Shown here: positions 6,532 to 12,037 of the stretch, one piece after another
Layout of the letters: each line of letters begins with the position of its first letter
Position numbering within the stretch: position 1 is the first letter of the stretch
Program-made: the position numbers and the translations under genes
Notes under the pieces: model-generated
Told to the model about the DNA's origin: nothing
The model's database searches: none
The model's input: the letters and a program-made list of their open reading frames with translations, nothing else
Origin: JAVBKB01 sp031554275
GTDB lineage: Bacteria; Bacillota; Bacilli; JARBTR01
DNA: 12,037 nucleotides
Direction: 5' to 3'
NCBI GenBank assembly: GCA_031554275.1
Contig: JAVBKB010000117.1
Span: forward strand, 1-12,037

Positions 6532-7203
6532 TTAGCGATTTCCTATCAGATAATCTTTCTTTTTCAACCAGGCGTTTAGTGCGAAAATCAGGATAAAGCA
6601 GAATACTGTCATGATGGCCACCAAAATATTTGCCATTTTCTTGTCACCTGCTTCAACAGCAAAATAGATTGCAACTGAAATGGTTTGCGTTTTGTCAGGG
6701 ATATTCCCTGCAACCATTAGGGTTGCCCCGAATTCCCCTATCGCTCTCGCAAATGCGAGAACGATTCCACTAACAATTCCTGGCCATGCCATTGGTAACA
6801 GAATCGTGCGAAACACACGCCACTCGTTGCTACCCAATGTTCTTGCCGCTTTCTCATAAGTTGGATCTATATGGAGAAACGCCGACGTCACACTTTGATA
6901 CATGAGTGGCAATGAAACAATGCAAGAGGCGATGATTGCAGCTACTTGCGTAAAGACAATCTGAATTCCAAATTGCTCATCCAAAAAGCTACCGATCGGA
7001 CCTCTTTTTCCAAAAACAATTAATAATAGATACCCTAAGACGGATGGTGGCAAAATCATTGGTAACGTCAGAAGCGTTTCCCAAAAGTGCTTTCCCGGAA
7101 CCTTCTTTTTATTCAAAACATACGCAAAAAGAACACCTAGTATCAAGGAGAACAGTGTTGCTATGGAAGCGATTTTCAAAGATAAGATAATAGGGCTAAA
7201 CAT
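6532..7203 (-). CDS. modB: Molybdate ABC importer permease ModB
   Basis: This inner-membrane channel subunit carries molybdate from ModA into the cytoplasm. The 223-residue length is normal for ModB and the protein shows about five hydrophobic helices. The cytoplasmic EAA loop that docks on the ATPase is seen as EKAARTLGSNEW... (about residues 117-142), ending in the LPMAWPGI stretch. The conserved ARAIGEFGAT segment is at 152-161. AGGAG lies five bases before the ATG. The gene begins 18 bases after the modA stop codon, so the two are co-transcribed; modC follows after a longer gap. The family is clear. Tungstate is also a possible substrate, since this transporter class often accepts both ions. 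Confidence 0.94.
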   Translation of the reverse strand: MFSPIILSLKIASIATLFSLILGVLFAYVLNKKKVPGKHFWETLLTLPMILPPSVLGYLLLIVFGKRGPIGSFLDEQFGIQIVFTQVAAIIASCIVSLPLMYQSVTSAFLHIDPTYEKAARTLGSNEWRVFRTILLPMAWPGIVSGIVLAFARAIGEFGATLMVAGNIPDKTQTISVAIYFAVEAGDKKMANILVAIMTVFCFILIFALNAWLKKKDYLIGNR

Positions 7204-7221
7204 AGCTGCTCCTTTAACTAA

Positions 7222-7998
7222 TTACTTAACGACAAAACCGAACTGCTCGAAAATATTCTTTGCTTTATCACTACTTAAGAATTGATAGAATGCTTTGACT
7301 TCTTCATTATCCTTACTATCTACCATAATAGCAGCTGGATAAACAATTTCACCATAAGAATCTGCAGGCATCGCAATCATTTTGCAGTCTTTATTCATGA
7401 TTAATGCATCTGTTTTGTAGACAAAGCCGCATTCAGCATCACCGTTCTCAACATAGGTAAGCACTTGTCTAACATTGTTACAAAGAACAAATTTACCTTC
7501 TAGATCTTGCCATAACTTCAAGTTTTCAAGAGACTCTTTTGCATACTTTCCAGCTGGAACAGTTGCAGTCTCACCAATGGCAACTTTCGAAATATTTCCT
7601 GCCAATAAATCATTGACCGTATTTACAGATTGCTTTGACTCCTTGGAAACGATCAAAGTCAACTGATTACTCAATAAGTCTTTTCGTGTGTCTACTGCAA
7701 TAATATCATCTTTTTCGAGAGCATCCATATTACTTTTCGCAGCAGAAACGAATATATCACAAGGTGCACCTTCTGCAATCTGCTTCTGTAGCGTACCCGA
7801 AGATTCAAAAACAAAGGTCACTTTACTATCATTACCTTCTGCTTGAAAAGCCTTATCTATTTCCTCAAGCACATCCTTCAAACTAGCTGCAGCAAATACC
7901 ATTACTTCTTTTTCATCAGTGTCTGTTTTCGAACTACAACCAAATAATACCGGTAGCAACATTACCAAACTTGTCACAAGCACAAATATTTTCCTCAT
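7222..7998 (-). CDS. modA: Molybdate-binding lipoprotein ModA
   Basis: This is the extracytoplasmic solute-binding protein, anchored to the membrane by lipid. The 258-residue product starts with a lipoprotein signal ending in LFGC, with lipidated cysteine C21. The mature part begins with the ModA pattern VMVFAAASLKDVL (residues 32-44) and contains FESSGTLQKQI (64-74) and CDIFVSAA (80-87). Serines in the AAASL and ESSG segments are the usual oxyanion ligands. The start is ATG 7998, six bases after GAGGTGAT; an in-frame GTG three codons earlier lies within that ribosome site and is not used. It is the first gene of modABC, and its promoter overlaps that of the divergent HTH-TOBE regulator. Confidence 0.94.
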   Translation of the reverse strand: MRKIFVLVTSLVMLLPVLFGCSSKTDTDEKEVMVFAAASLKDVLEEIDKAFQAEGNDSKVTFVFESSGTLQKQIAEGAPCDIFVSAAKSNMDALEKDDIIAVDTRKDLLSNQLTLIVSKESKQSVNTVNDLLAGNISKVAIGETATVPAGKYAKESLENLKLWQDLEGKFVLCNNVRQVLTYVENGDAECGFVYKTDALIMNKDCKMIAMPADSYGEIVYPAAIMVDSKDNEEVKAFYQFLSSDKAKNIFEQFGFVVK

Positions 7999-8029
7999 TT
8001 TAATCACCTCTGAGCGAATTTTTATAAAA

Positions 8030-8069
8030 TTAAAACGATTTAAACCAAACTAAAACTAACTAAAACTAA
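8030..8069. repeat. Four 10-bp helically phased repeats at the modA start site
   Basis: Two perfect tandem copies of CTAAAACTAA lie at 8050-8059 and 8060-8069, and two diverged copies (7 of 10 matches each) at 8030-8039 and 8040-8049. They abut the modA -10 box and cover its likely start site and early leader. The one-turn spacing suggests a multi-site operator or a bent segment, a plausible target of the adjacent regulator. Confidence 0.6.
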
Positions 8070-8097
8070 TTATACTGAACTACCTCCATTGTGACAA
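8062..8097 (-). promoter_or_regulatory. modABC promoter
   Basis: -35 TTGTCA (8092-8097), 17-base spacer, -10 TATAAT (8069-8074). Start near 8062, giving a leader of about 64 bases. Confidence 0.8.
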
Positions 8098-8125
8098 GGT
8101 GAAATTAAGTGCTATAATATTGGTA
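8089..8125 (+). promoter_or_regulatory. Promoter of the divergent HTH-TOBE regulator
   Basis: -35 TTGTGA (8089-8094), 18-base spacer, -10 TATAAT (8113-8118), start near 8125 with a leader of about 22 bases. Its -35 overlaps the modA -35 by three bases; together they make the palindrome TTGTGACAA at 8089-8097. Confidence 0.75.
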
Positions 8126-8147
8126 ATAAATTAAAGTGAGGTTTCTT

Positions 8148-8669
8148 ATGGCAGACGATGTTCTTTACACCCCTGAAGAAATTGCAGAAAAATTAAAGCT
8201 TTCAAAATATACCATTTACGAAATGATCAAACGTGGAGAACTGACTGCACACCGTATTGGGCGCAGTTTACGCATTTCTGATGAACAGCTGCATCAATAT
8301 ATCCTGCGGTCAAGAGGAATTGAAAACCTGTATGATATTTCAATCATCGAAAATGGAGATGAAAAGTTCGCAGTCATCAATAAGTTACAAATTGGTGTTG
8401 TGACGGAGTTAACTGGTAATGCTCGAATCTCAATCAAACCGGATGATTTGATCCTAAGCAAAACGATGATCACCAGTAGTGCAAGAAATATGCACAATGG
8501 GATTGTAACGGAGATTTCAGTTGACAGCTCAAAAGCTAAGGTGAAACTTGATATTGGCGTGCCTATTACTGCACTCATCACCAAACGATCGTTAACGGAA
8601 ATGCAGATTGAAGTGGGACAACAATTGGTGGTGATATTCAAAGCAAATCAAGTGCGAGTGTTTAAATGA
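8148..8669 (+). CDS. HTH-TOBE regulator, probable molybdate sensor of modABC
   Basis: This is a 173-residue cytoplasmic DNA-binding protein. Residues 5-52 form an excisionase/MerR-like winged helix-turn-helix (YTPEEIAEKL, then SKYTIYEMIKRGELTAHRIG). Residues 108-171 are a TOBE (Mop) domain, recognised by SARNMHNGIVTEI, the ITKRSL segment, and the closing VIFKANQVRVF; such domains bind molybdate or tungstate. The start is ATG 8148, six bases after GTGAGG; an in-frame GTG at 8136 lies inside that ribosome site. It is transcribed away from modA with overlapping promoters, so it very likely controls modABC and itself. It is not a ModE orthologue by architecture, since ModE has a LysR-like HTH and two Mop repeats. 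Whether it represses or activates is not visible. Confidence 0.9.
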   Translation: MADDVLYTPEEIAEKLKLSKYTIYEMIKRGELTAHRIGRSLRISDEQLHQYILRSRGIENLYDISIIENGDEKFAVINKLQIGVVTELTGNARISIKPDDLILSKTMITSSARNMHNGIVTEISVDSSKAKVKLDIGVPITALITKRSLTEMQIEVGQQLVVIFKANQVRVFK

Positions 8670-8966
8670 TAAGGGCATTACCTCTTCGGAAGAGCATTTT
8701 CCTTTTGTCGAGCTAATATTTTGGAATAACCTATTTCCAGCTTCAAATCCTGTCGTTTCTCCCTCTTCTGCAAGTCTATTTTGCGCTAGGAATGAGCAAA
8801 ACTTATGAACGGGATCTTTTTAGTGCTTTATGAATTTCTGTGAAATTTGAATGGGTTCGAATCCTGTCACTTTGAGTCGCATGATAATTCAAACCCGCTG
8901 CTCTCACTTATTTTTCGCCATTTGTGATGAAAACGTACTCCCTTTTTATTATCAACCATGGAAGTG
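8670..8966. other. Intergenic region with weak terminator and tRNA-like T-arm words
   Basis: This gap lies between the convergent regulator and SLH genes. A small hairpin CTCTT/AAGAG (8683-8695, loop CGG), followed by a T-rich stretch, may terminate the regulator transcript. GGTTCGAATCC, the invariant T-loop word of tRNAs, occurs at 8854-8864, with weak flanking pairing. A near copy, TTCAAATCCTGTC, is at 8742-8754, matching TTCGAATCCTGTC (8856-8868) at 12 of 13 bases. No full tRNA cloverleaf can be built. No protein gene is convincing. Confidence 0.5.
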
Positions 8967-9629
8967 TCATCTTGGCTCTAAAATCTTTTGCTCTTGTTCC
9001 TGCCCCTCATATTTCACTGGTACTAAGTTCCGAATGCCGACACCCACCATATTTTCTGCAATGACTGCAATTTCCCCCATTGTAATTGATGCATTCGGTC
9101 TGAAATTGCCTGCTCCATCAACTGCTACAATCTTGTGTGCCAAGTATTTATTTATCGCAAAGTAAGATTCCCCGTCTCCTGTTTTCACAATATCTTTGGC
9201 AATATGGTTATCGAAATCAATGGTATCTGGAAGGTTAAATACCCGCTCCAACAATATGACAAGCTCCTGCCTTGTAATCGGTCTATCAGGATAGAAACGA
9301 TTTAGCTTCCCGCCTTCAAGGACACCATAATACCTAGCCTTCAAAATGAAAACTTTATCAACATGATTGGTGGTATCTGCAAAATCCAAGACTTTCTTCG
9401 ATGGATCAGGTAGATTCGTTGCCATCCTCATAATGATTTTCACAACATCTGCTCTAGTTGCAACCGCATTCCGATCATATTCATCTGCCGCAAACCAGCC
9501 TCGGCGAATGATATCTTTTGCTGGATCATTGACAGCGGCTTGGACAGTCTTAGTTCTATGTAAAATGATCTGGGGATTGAATGCATTCAAAATCAACGAC
9601 ATACTCAAAAGAACAACAATCTTTTTCAT
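8967..9629 (-). CDS. Exported three-SLH-domain protein
   Basis: This 220-residue protein has a signal peptide (MKKIVVLLSM start, cleavage after VQA at about residue 31) and consists almost wholly of three S-layer-homology segments, at about 39-73, 83-133 and 138-196. The second carries the familiar RFYPDRPITRQELV pattern and the third NFRPNASITMGEIA. SLH domains bind pyruvylated secondary wall polymers, so it should sit on the cell wall. It has no catalytic or other domain; the tail is a short Gln/Glu-rich end. The start is Met 9629, with GAGG eight bases upstream. The frame stays open 53 codons further but without a signal peptide or ribosome site at its far start. It is divergent from the GH18 gene across 201 bases. 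Its partner or cargo is unknown. Confidence 0.88.
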   Translation of the reverse strand: MKKIVVLLSMSLILNAFNPQIILHRTKTVQAAVNDPAKDIIRRGWFAADEYDRNAVATRADVVKIIMRMATNLPDPSKKVLDFADTTNHVDKVFILKARYYGVLEGGKLNRFYPDRPITRQELVILLERVFNLPDTIDFDNHIAKDIVKTGDGESYFAINKYLAHKIVAVDGAGNFRPNASITMGEIAVIAENMVGVGIRNLVPVKYEGQEQEQKILEPR

Positions 9630-9673
9630 TGAATTTACCTCAACATTTTGTTTCCAATTAGTATTTGTTTCAA

Positions 9674-9710
9674 CACCCTCTCTATACTTGTAAAAAAAAC
9701 CATTTACCAA
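9674..9710 (-). promoter_or_regulatory. Tentative promoter of the SLH gene
   Basis: TTGGTA (9705-9710), 18-base spacer, TATAGA (9681-9686), each matching 4 of 6. The spacer contains eight consecutive T on the minus strand, a tract whose length could affect promoter strength. Weak call. Confidence 0.3.
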
Positions 9711-9740
9711 TCGTTTCACTACAGGTCTACACTTGCTGTG

Positions 9741-9765
9741 TCCACAATGTGGTGTTTTTTGACAT
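9741..9765. repeat. Small palindrome in the SLH/GH18 divergent gap
   Basis: CCACAATGTGG, five-base arms around one base, followed on the plus strand by TG and six T. It is too short for a confident terminator and could be an operator shared by the two divergent genes. No convincing promoter for the GH18 gene was found: TTGACA occurs just after it but without a suitable -10 box. Confidence 0.35.
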
Positions 9766-9830
9766 GGATAGTCATGCATGTTTGGCAAATAATACGACTT
9801 AGAAATCGTAATCGTTTCGAGGAGAATTTT

Positions 9831-11312
9831 ATGAAAAAAATCACTTCATTGACTTTCGTTATGATCATTAGCCTGTCTTTATGCTCAGAAGCTTTTGCGC
9901 ATGACTACATTATGTCCTTTCTATTTGGTGGTACATCCACACAATATAATACTAGCGTCGCAAATACTAACAATGTATTAAGTGCTGTCTCACCTGACTA
10001 CTTTGACATTAATGCAGATGGAAGCCTCAAAATAACAAAACTTGATCCAGCTTTTATACAAAATATGCACAATCAAGGGCGTCAGGTGACACCCTTTCTC
10101 AGTAACCACTGGGATAGAAACCTTGGAGTTGCTGCTTTAAACAACACCGAGGCAATTACTACGCAGCTGGCTCAAACGATTTATTCCAATGGCTTGGAGG
10201 GTGTCAATGTCGATATTGAAAATGTCACGCAGCTTCATAAGGATGCCTACACCAACTTTGTTAAGAGATTACGGGATAAATTGCCTGACAAAATCGTTAC
10301 TGTTTCTGTTGCTGCTAACCCAAATGGGTGGACAACTGGCTGGCATGGCTCCTATGACTACGCAAAGCTTGCGCAATACAGTGATTATTTAATGATTATG
10401 GCTTACGATGAGTCTTATTATGGTGGTCCGGCTGGCCCTGTCGCGAGCATTTCTTTCGCTGAAAGATCGATCACCTATGCACTGAAATTCGCACCTGCCA
10501 GCAAACTAGTCCTCGGTGTACCTTTCTATGGTCGCTTCTGGAAGGAAGGCGATACTGTAGGTGGAAGCGGTGTCACGAATCTCGATATTCAAAACTTGAT
10601 TCAGAATTATCAGAATGTCAAAAGCTTTCATGCTGACTCAAAATCTGCAGAAGTTACAGTTACGATTAAACCCACAGATGTTGCGCCAAAGCTGTGGGGT
10701 GGTAGAACCTTGGATGCTGGAATTTACAACATTTGGTACGACGACAATGCTGCAACACAATATAAACTCGACCTCGTAGAAAAGTACAAGTTGAAGGGTT
10801 CTGGAAGTTGGGCACTCGGTGAGGATATTAAAGAAGTTTGGACAATGTATGCCTCGTACAAAACAGCTCCCTCTGGTCAAATGCTTAATGGGTGGATCGC
10901 ACAAAATGGTGCATGGTATTATTATATTAACAACATTCCGCAGACCAGCAAATGGATACTTTACAATGGTCAGTGGTATTACTTATCCTCAAATGGTCAA
11001 ATGGCAAGCGGATGGCTAAGTTGGAATGGTAATTGGTACTACTTACATCCAAGTGGTGTCATGGCGACTGGCTGGATTAGCTGGAATGGTAGCTGGTACT
11101 ACCTACAGCCAAGCGGAGCTATGGCAACTGGCTGGATTAGCTGGAATGGCAGTTGGTACTACTTACATCCAAGCGGAGTTATGGCGACTGGGTGGATTAC
11201 TTGGAATGGCAACAAGTACTATCTAATGGAAAGCGGAATAATGGCTACAAAACCCACAGTAGTCAGTAAAGTCACCTACTATTTCAATTCAAACGGTACT
11301 TTGAGACGATAA
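9831..11312 (+). CDS. Secreted GH18 glycosidase with C-terminal wall-binding repeats
   Basis: This 493-residue protein has a signal peptide (1-23, ending EAFA). Residues about 25-340 form a GH18 domain of the YaaH/SleL kind, which hydrolyse N-acetylglucosamine linkages in peptidoglycan or chitin. The active-site strand is LEGVNVDIE (122-130), with the acid E130 and D128 kept while the first Asp of the usual DxxDxDxE is Glu and the second Asn. The MIMAYDES segment (189-195) and LGVPFYGRFW (228-237) are also typical. Residues 354-473 are six 20-residue choline-binding-type (CW_binding_1) repeats, with a seventh degenerate one to the end. The start follows GAGGAG by six bases; the 61-codon upstream extension lacks a signal peptide. 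A terminator follows. Likely role: wall remodelling or degradation at the surface. Substrate is not determinable from sequence. Confidence 0.93.
   Translation: MKKITSLTFVMIISLSLCSEAFAHDYIMSFLFGGTSTQYNTSVANTNNVLSAVSPDYFDINADGSLKITKLDPAFIQNMHNQGRQVTPFLSNHWDRNLGVAALNNTEAITTQLAQTIYSNGLEGVNVDIENVTQLHKDAYTNFVKRLRDKLPDKIVTVSVAANPNGWTTGWHGSYDYAKLAQYSDYLMIMAYDESYYGGPAGPVASISFAERSITYALKFAPASKLVLGVPFYGRFWKEGDTVGGSGVTNLDIQNLIQNYQNVKSFHADSKSAEVTVTIKPTDVAPKLWGGRTLDAGIYNIWYDDNAATQYKLDLVEKYKLKGSGSWALGEDIKEVWTMYASYKTAPSGQMLNGWIAQNGAWYYYINNIPQTSKWILYNGQWYYLSSNGQMASGWLSWNGNWYYLHPSGVMATGWISWNGSWYYLQPSGAMATGWISWNGSWYYLHPSGVMATGWITWNGNKYYLMESGIMATKPTVVSKVTYYFNSNGTLRR
10890..11309 (+). repeat. 60-bp tandem repeats encoding wall-binding modules
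   Basis: Six 60-base units (10890-11249), each encoding 20 residues of pattern GWxxxNGxWYYLxxSGxMAx, plus a diverged seventh (11250-11309). Units three to five (10,0xx scale: 11010-11189) are nearly identical in protein sequence, which indicates recent duplication. Confidence 0.9.
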
Positions 11313-11340
11313 AAGACTTTGCTGGCTTGGACGAAAAAGA

Positions 11341-11394
11341 AGAACTACTGCAACTACACTTTTGGGATGAAAGTGTAGCGTCGTAGTTCTTTTG
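11341..11394 (+). terminator. Intrinsic terminator of the GH18 gene
   Basis: Outer arms AGAACTAC (11341-11348) and GTAGTTCT (11383-11390) pair perfectly; inner arms CTACACTTT (11354-11362) and AAAGTGTAG (11370-11378) also pair perfectly around a seven-base loop, with an internal bulge between. A TTT run follows. The stem begins 28 bases after the stop codon. Confidence 0.88.
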
Positions 11395-11398
11395 TTGT

Positions 11399-11614
11399 GG
11401 GCTGAAATAATTTGGAGTGGACTTGTTTAATATATTGAGTTCCACATAAGTAGTAGATCGTAAGATACAACCGTCGCTTGTACAGGTTACATATGGTAAG
11501 AGGAAACTTGTCCTACCTGAGCATGTACAAATATTACAACCAGTATGGGATGAAACTTAGACCTACCTGAGCACGACATGAGAAGAACTTAGGACCTGAG
11601 CACGACAATTAATT
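11399..11614. repeat. Non-coding region with three degenerate direct repeats and a nested hairpin
   Basis: Three diverged copies of a roughly 24-base word (GAAACTT..., then CCTGAGCACG) lie at 11503-11525, 11552-11575 and 11582-11604. The CCTGAGCAYG core is shared by all, and the last two share CCTGAGCACGACA exactly. TTGTACAGGT (11478-11487) can pair with ACCTG (11515-11519) and GTACAA (11525-11530). A 37-codon open stretch at 11457-11567 runs through the first copies and stops at TGA, but has no good start. The region may be a gene remnant or a structured repeat. Confidence 0.5.
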
Positions 11615-11998
11615 TCACTTCGTTACTTCACGAACTGCAAAATAATTTCCCTCAATATCCGCAAAATTAAATGTCAGTTGACCACCCATCTCCACTATTT
11701 CACCGACTTTGACTCCTTTTTGTCTAAGGTCATCATACATCTGCTGGAGGTTGTAACTCGAGAACAAAATAGACGGTGTCCCTAATGACAACTCAGGCGA
11801 AGCATTCGCAACAACCTCGCGATCAAACAGCACAAGACTTGTGTCCGAATCAATACGTGGCGCAACTTCTACAGACAAAACTCCGTTGCCTAGCTTATTT
11901 TCTTGTAGTTCAACAAAACCAATTTGTTTTGTCCAAAAATCTGCAACTTCCCTTGGTTTATTAACATAAACCATCACTTGACAAAATTTACTAATCAT
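11615..11998 (-). CDS. VOC-fold (glyoxalase/bleomycin-resistance-like) small protein
   Basis: This is a 127-residue cytoplasmic protein with the paired beta-alpha-beta-beta-beta units of the vicinal oxygen chelate superfamily. The first half has VMVYVNKPREVADFWTKQIGF (about 8-28) and the second has SILFSSYNLQQMYDDLRQKGV (about 76-96), closing with DIEGNYFAVRE (114-124). Q7 and E124 are at the positions that often hold a metal. The family covers many small-molecule enzymes, resistance proteins and binding proteins, so no substrate can be named. The start is taken as ATG 11998, five bases after AGGAGG (12004-12009); an adjacent ATG at 12001 is only two bases from it. The upstream region is cut by the window end, and no terminator was recognised downstream. 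Confidence 0.85.
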   Translation of the reverse strand: MISKFCQVMVYVNKPREVADFWTKQIGFVELQENKLGNGVLSVEVAPRIDSDTSLVLFDREVVANASPELSLGTPSILFSSYNLQQMYDDLRQKGVKVGEIVEMGGQLTFNFADIEGNYFAVREVTK

Positions 11999-12003
11999 CA
12001 TTG

Positions 12004-12009
12004 CCTCCT
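12004..12009 (-). promoter_or_regulatory. Ribosome site choosing between two adjacent ATG codons
   Basis: A perfect AGGAGG lies five bases before the ATG at 11998 and two before the ATG at 12001. The spacing favours the inner ATG. Confidence 0.7.
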
Positions 12010-12037
12010 ATTGAAAACGACTTTAACTGCCGAACCA

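Noticed and set aside
8799..8875. Complete tRNA gene ending near the GGTTCGAATCC word
   Set aside because: The acceptor, D and anticodon stems cannot be formed; only the T arm is tRNA-like.
8851..9165. 104-residue plus-strand ORF opposite the SLH gene end
   Set aside because: It has no ribosome site and overlaps a well-supported gene on the other strand.
9630..9788. 53-codon N-terminal extension of the SLH protein with a Cys/His-rich segment (a possible zinc ribbon)
   Set aside because: The ATG at 9629 has a good ribosome site and begins a classical signal peptide; the Cys/His run is probably chance and I could not match it to a transposase.
9648..9830. 61-codon N-terminal extension of the GH18 protein
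   Set aside because: The ATG at 9831 has GAGGAG at correct spacing and starts a signal peptide; the extension overlaps the divergent promoter region.
11503..11604. CRISPR-like short repeats
   Set aside because: Only three diverged copies with unequal intervals and no cas genes.

Overview
The window looks like chromosomal DNA of a low-GC Gram-positive bacterium (Bacillota, probably Bacillales; a Planococcaceae-like host is a guess). The signs are strong AGGAGG-type ribosome sites, sigma-A-type promoters with T-rich terminators, a WalR-type box before a wall hydrolase, a Gram-positive/archaeal-type (SipW-like) signal peptidase domain, a lipoprotein ModA and an S-layer-homology (SLH) protein. 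No phage, transposase or CRISPR array was found.

Layout. 31-828 (+): ZIP-family metal transporter (ZupT-like). 1155-3741 (-): two-gene operon of a 653-residue SipW-like membrane peptidase with a very long acidic cytoplasmic tail, then a 192-residue coiled-coil protein. It has a near-consensus promoter and ends in a long-stem terminator. 3742-4182: promoter, a possible 33-residue peptide gene and a terminator. 4183-5493 (-): secreted DUF348-G5-NlpC/P60 wall hydrolase behind a WalR-type box. 5731-7998 (-): modA-modB-modC molybdate importer. 8148-8669 (+): divergent HTH-TOBE regulator, probably the molybdate sensor. 8967-9629 (-): small SLH-domain exported protein. 9831-11312 (+): divergent GH18 glycosidase with seven 20-residue wall-binding repeats and a clear terminator. 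11313-11614: decayed or repetitive non-coding DNA. 11615-11998 (-): small VOC-fold protein.

How the genes fit together. The mod genes form one system: ModA captures oxyanion outside, ModB/ModC import it, and the divergent TOBE regulator likely senses it and acts on a shared promoter region whose two -35 boxes overlap. Three of the other genes act at the cell surface (NlpC/P60 hydrolase, SLH protein, GH18 protein), and a fourth, the SipW-like protein, is a membrane peptidase.

The best candidate for something undescribed is the SipW-like/coiled-coil pair. The peptidase keeps plausible Ser, His and Asp catalytic positions, but about 485 residues of acidic tail precede its first membrane segment. 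The tail holds fifteen 7-residue repeats, and its coding sequence carries an 11-A run where a one-base slip would truncate the protein. This suggests a switchable, cytoplasmically scaffolded membrane peptidase; that reading is inference.
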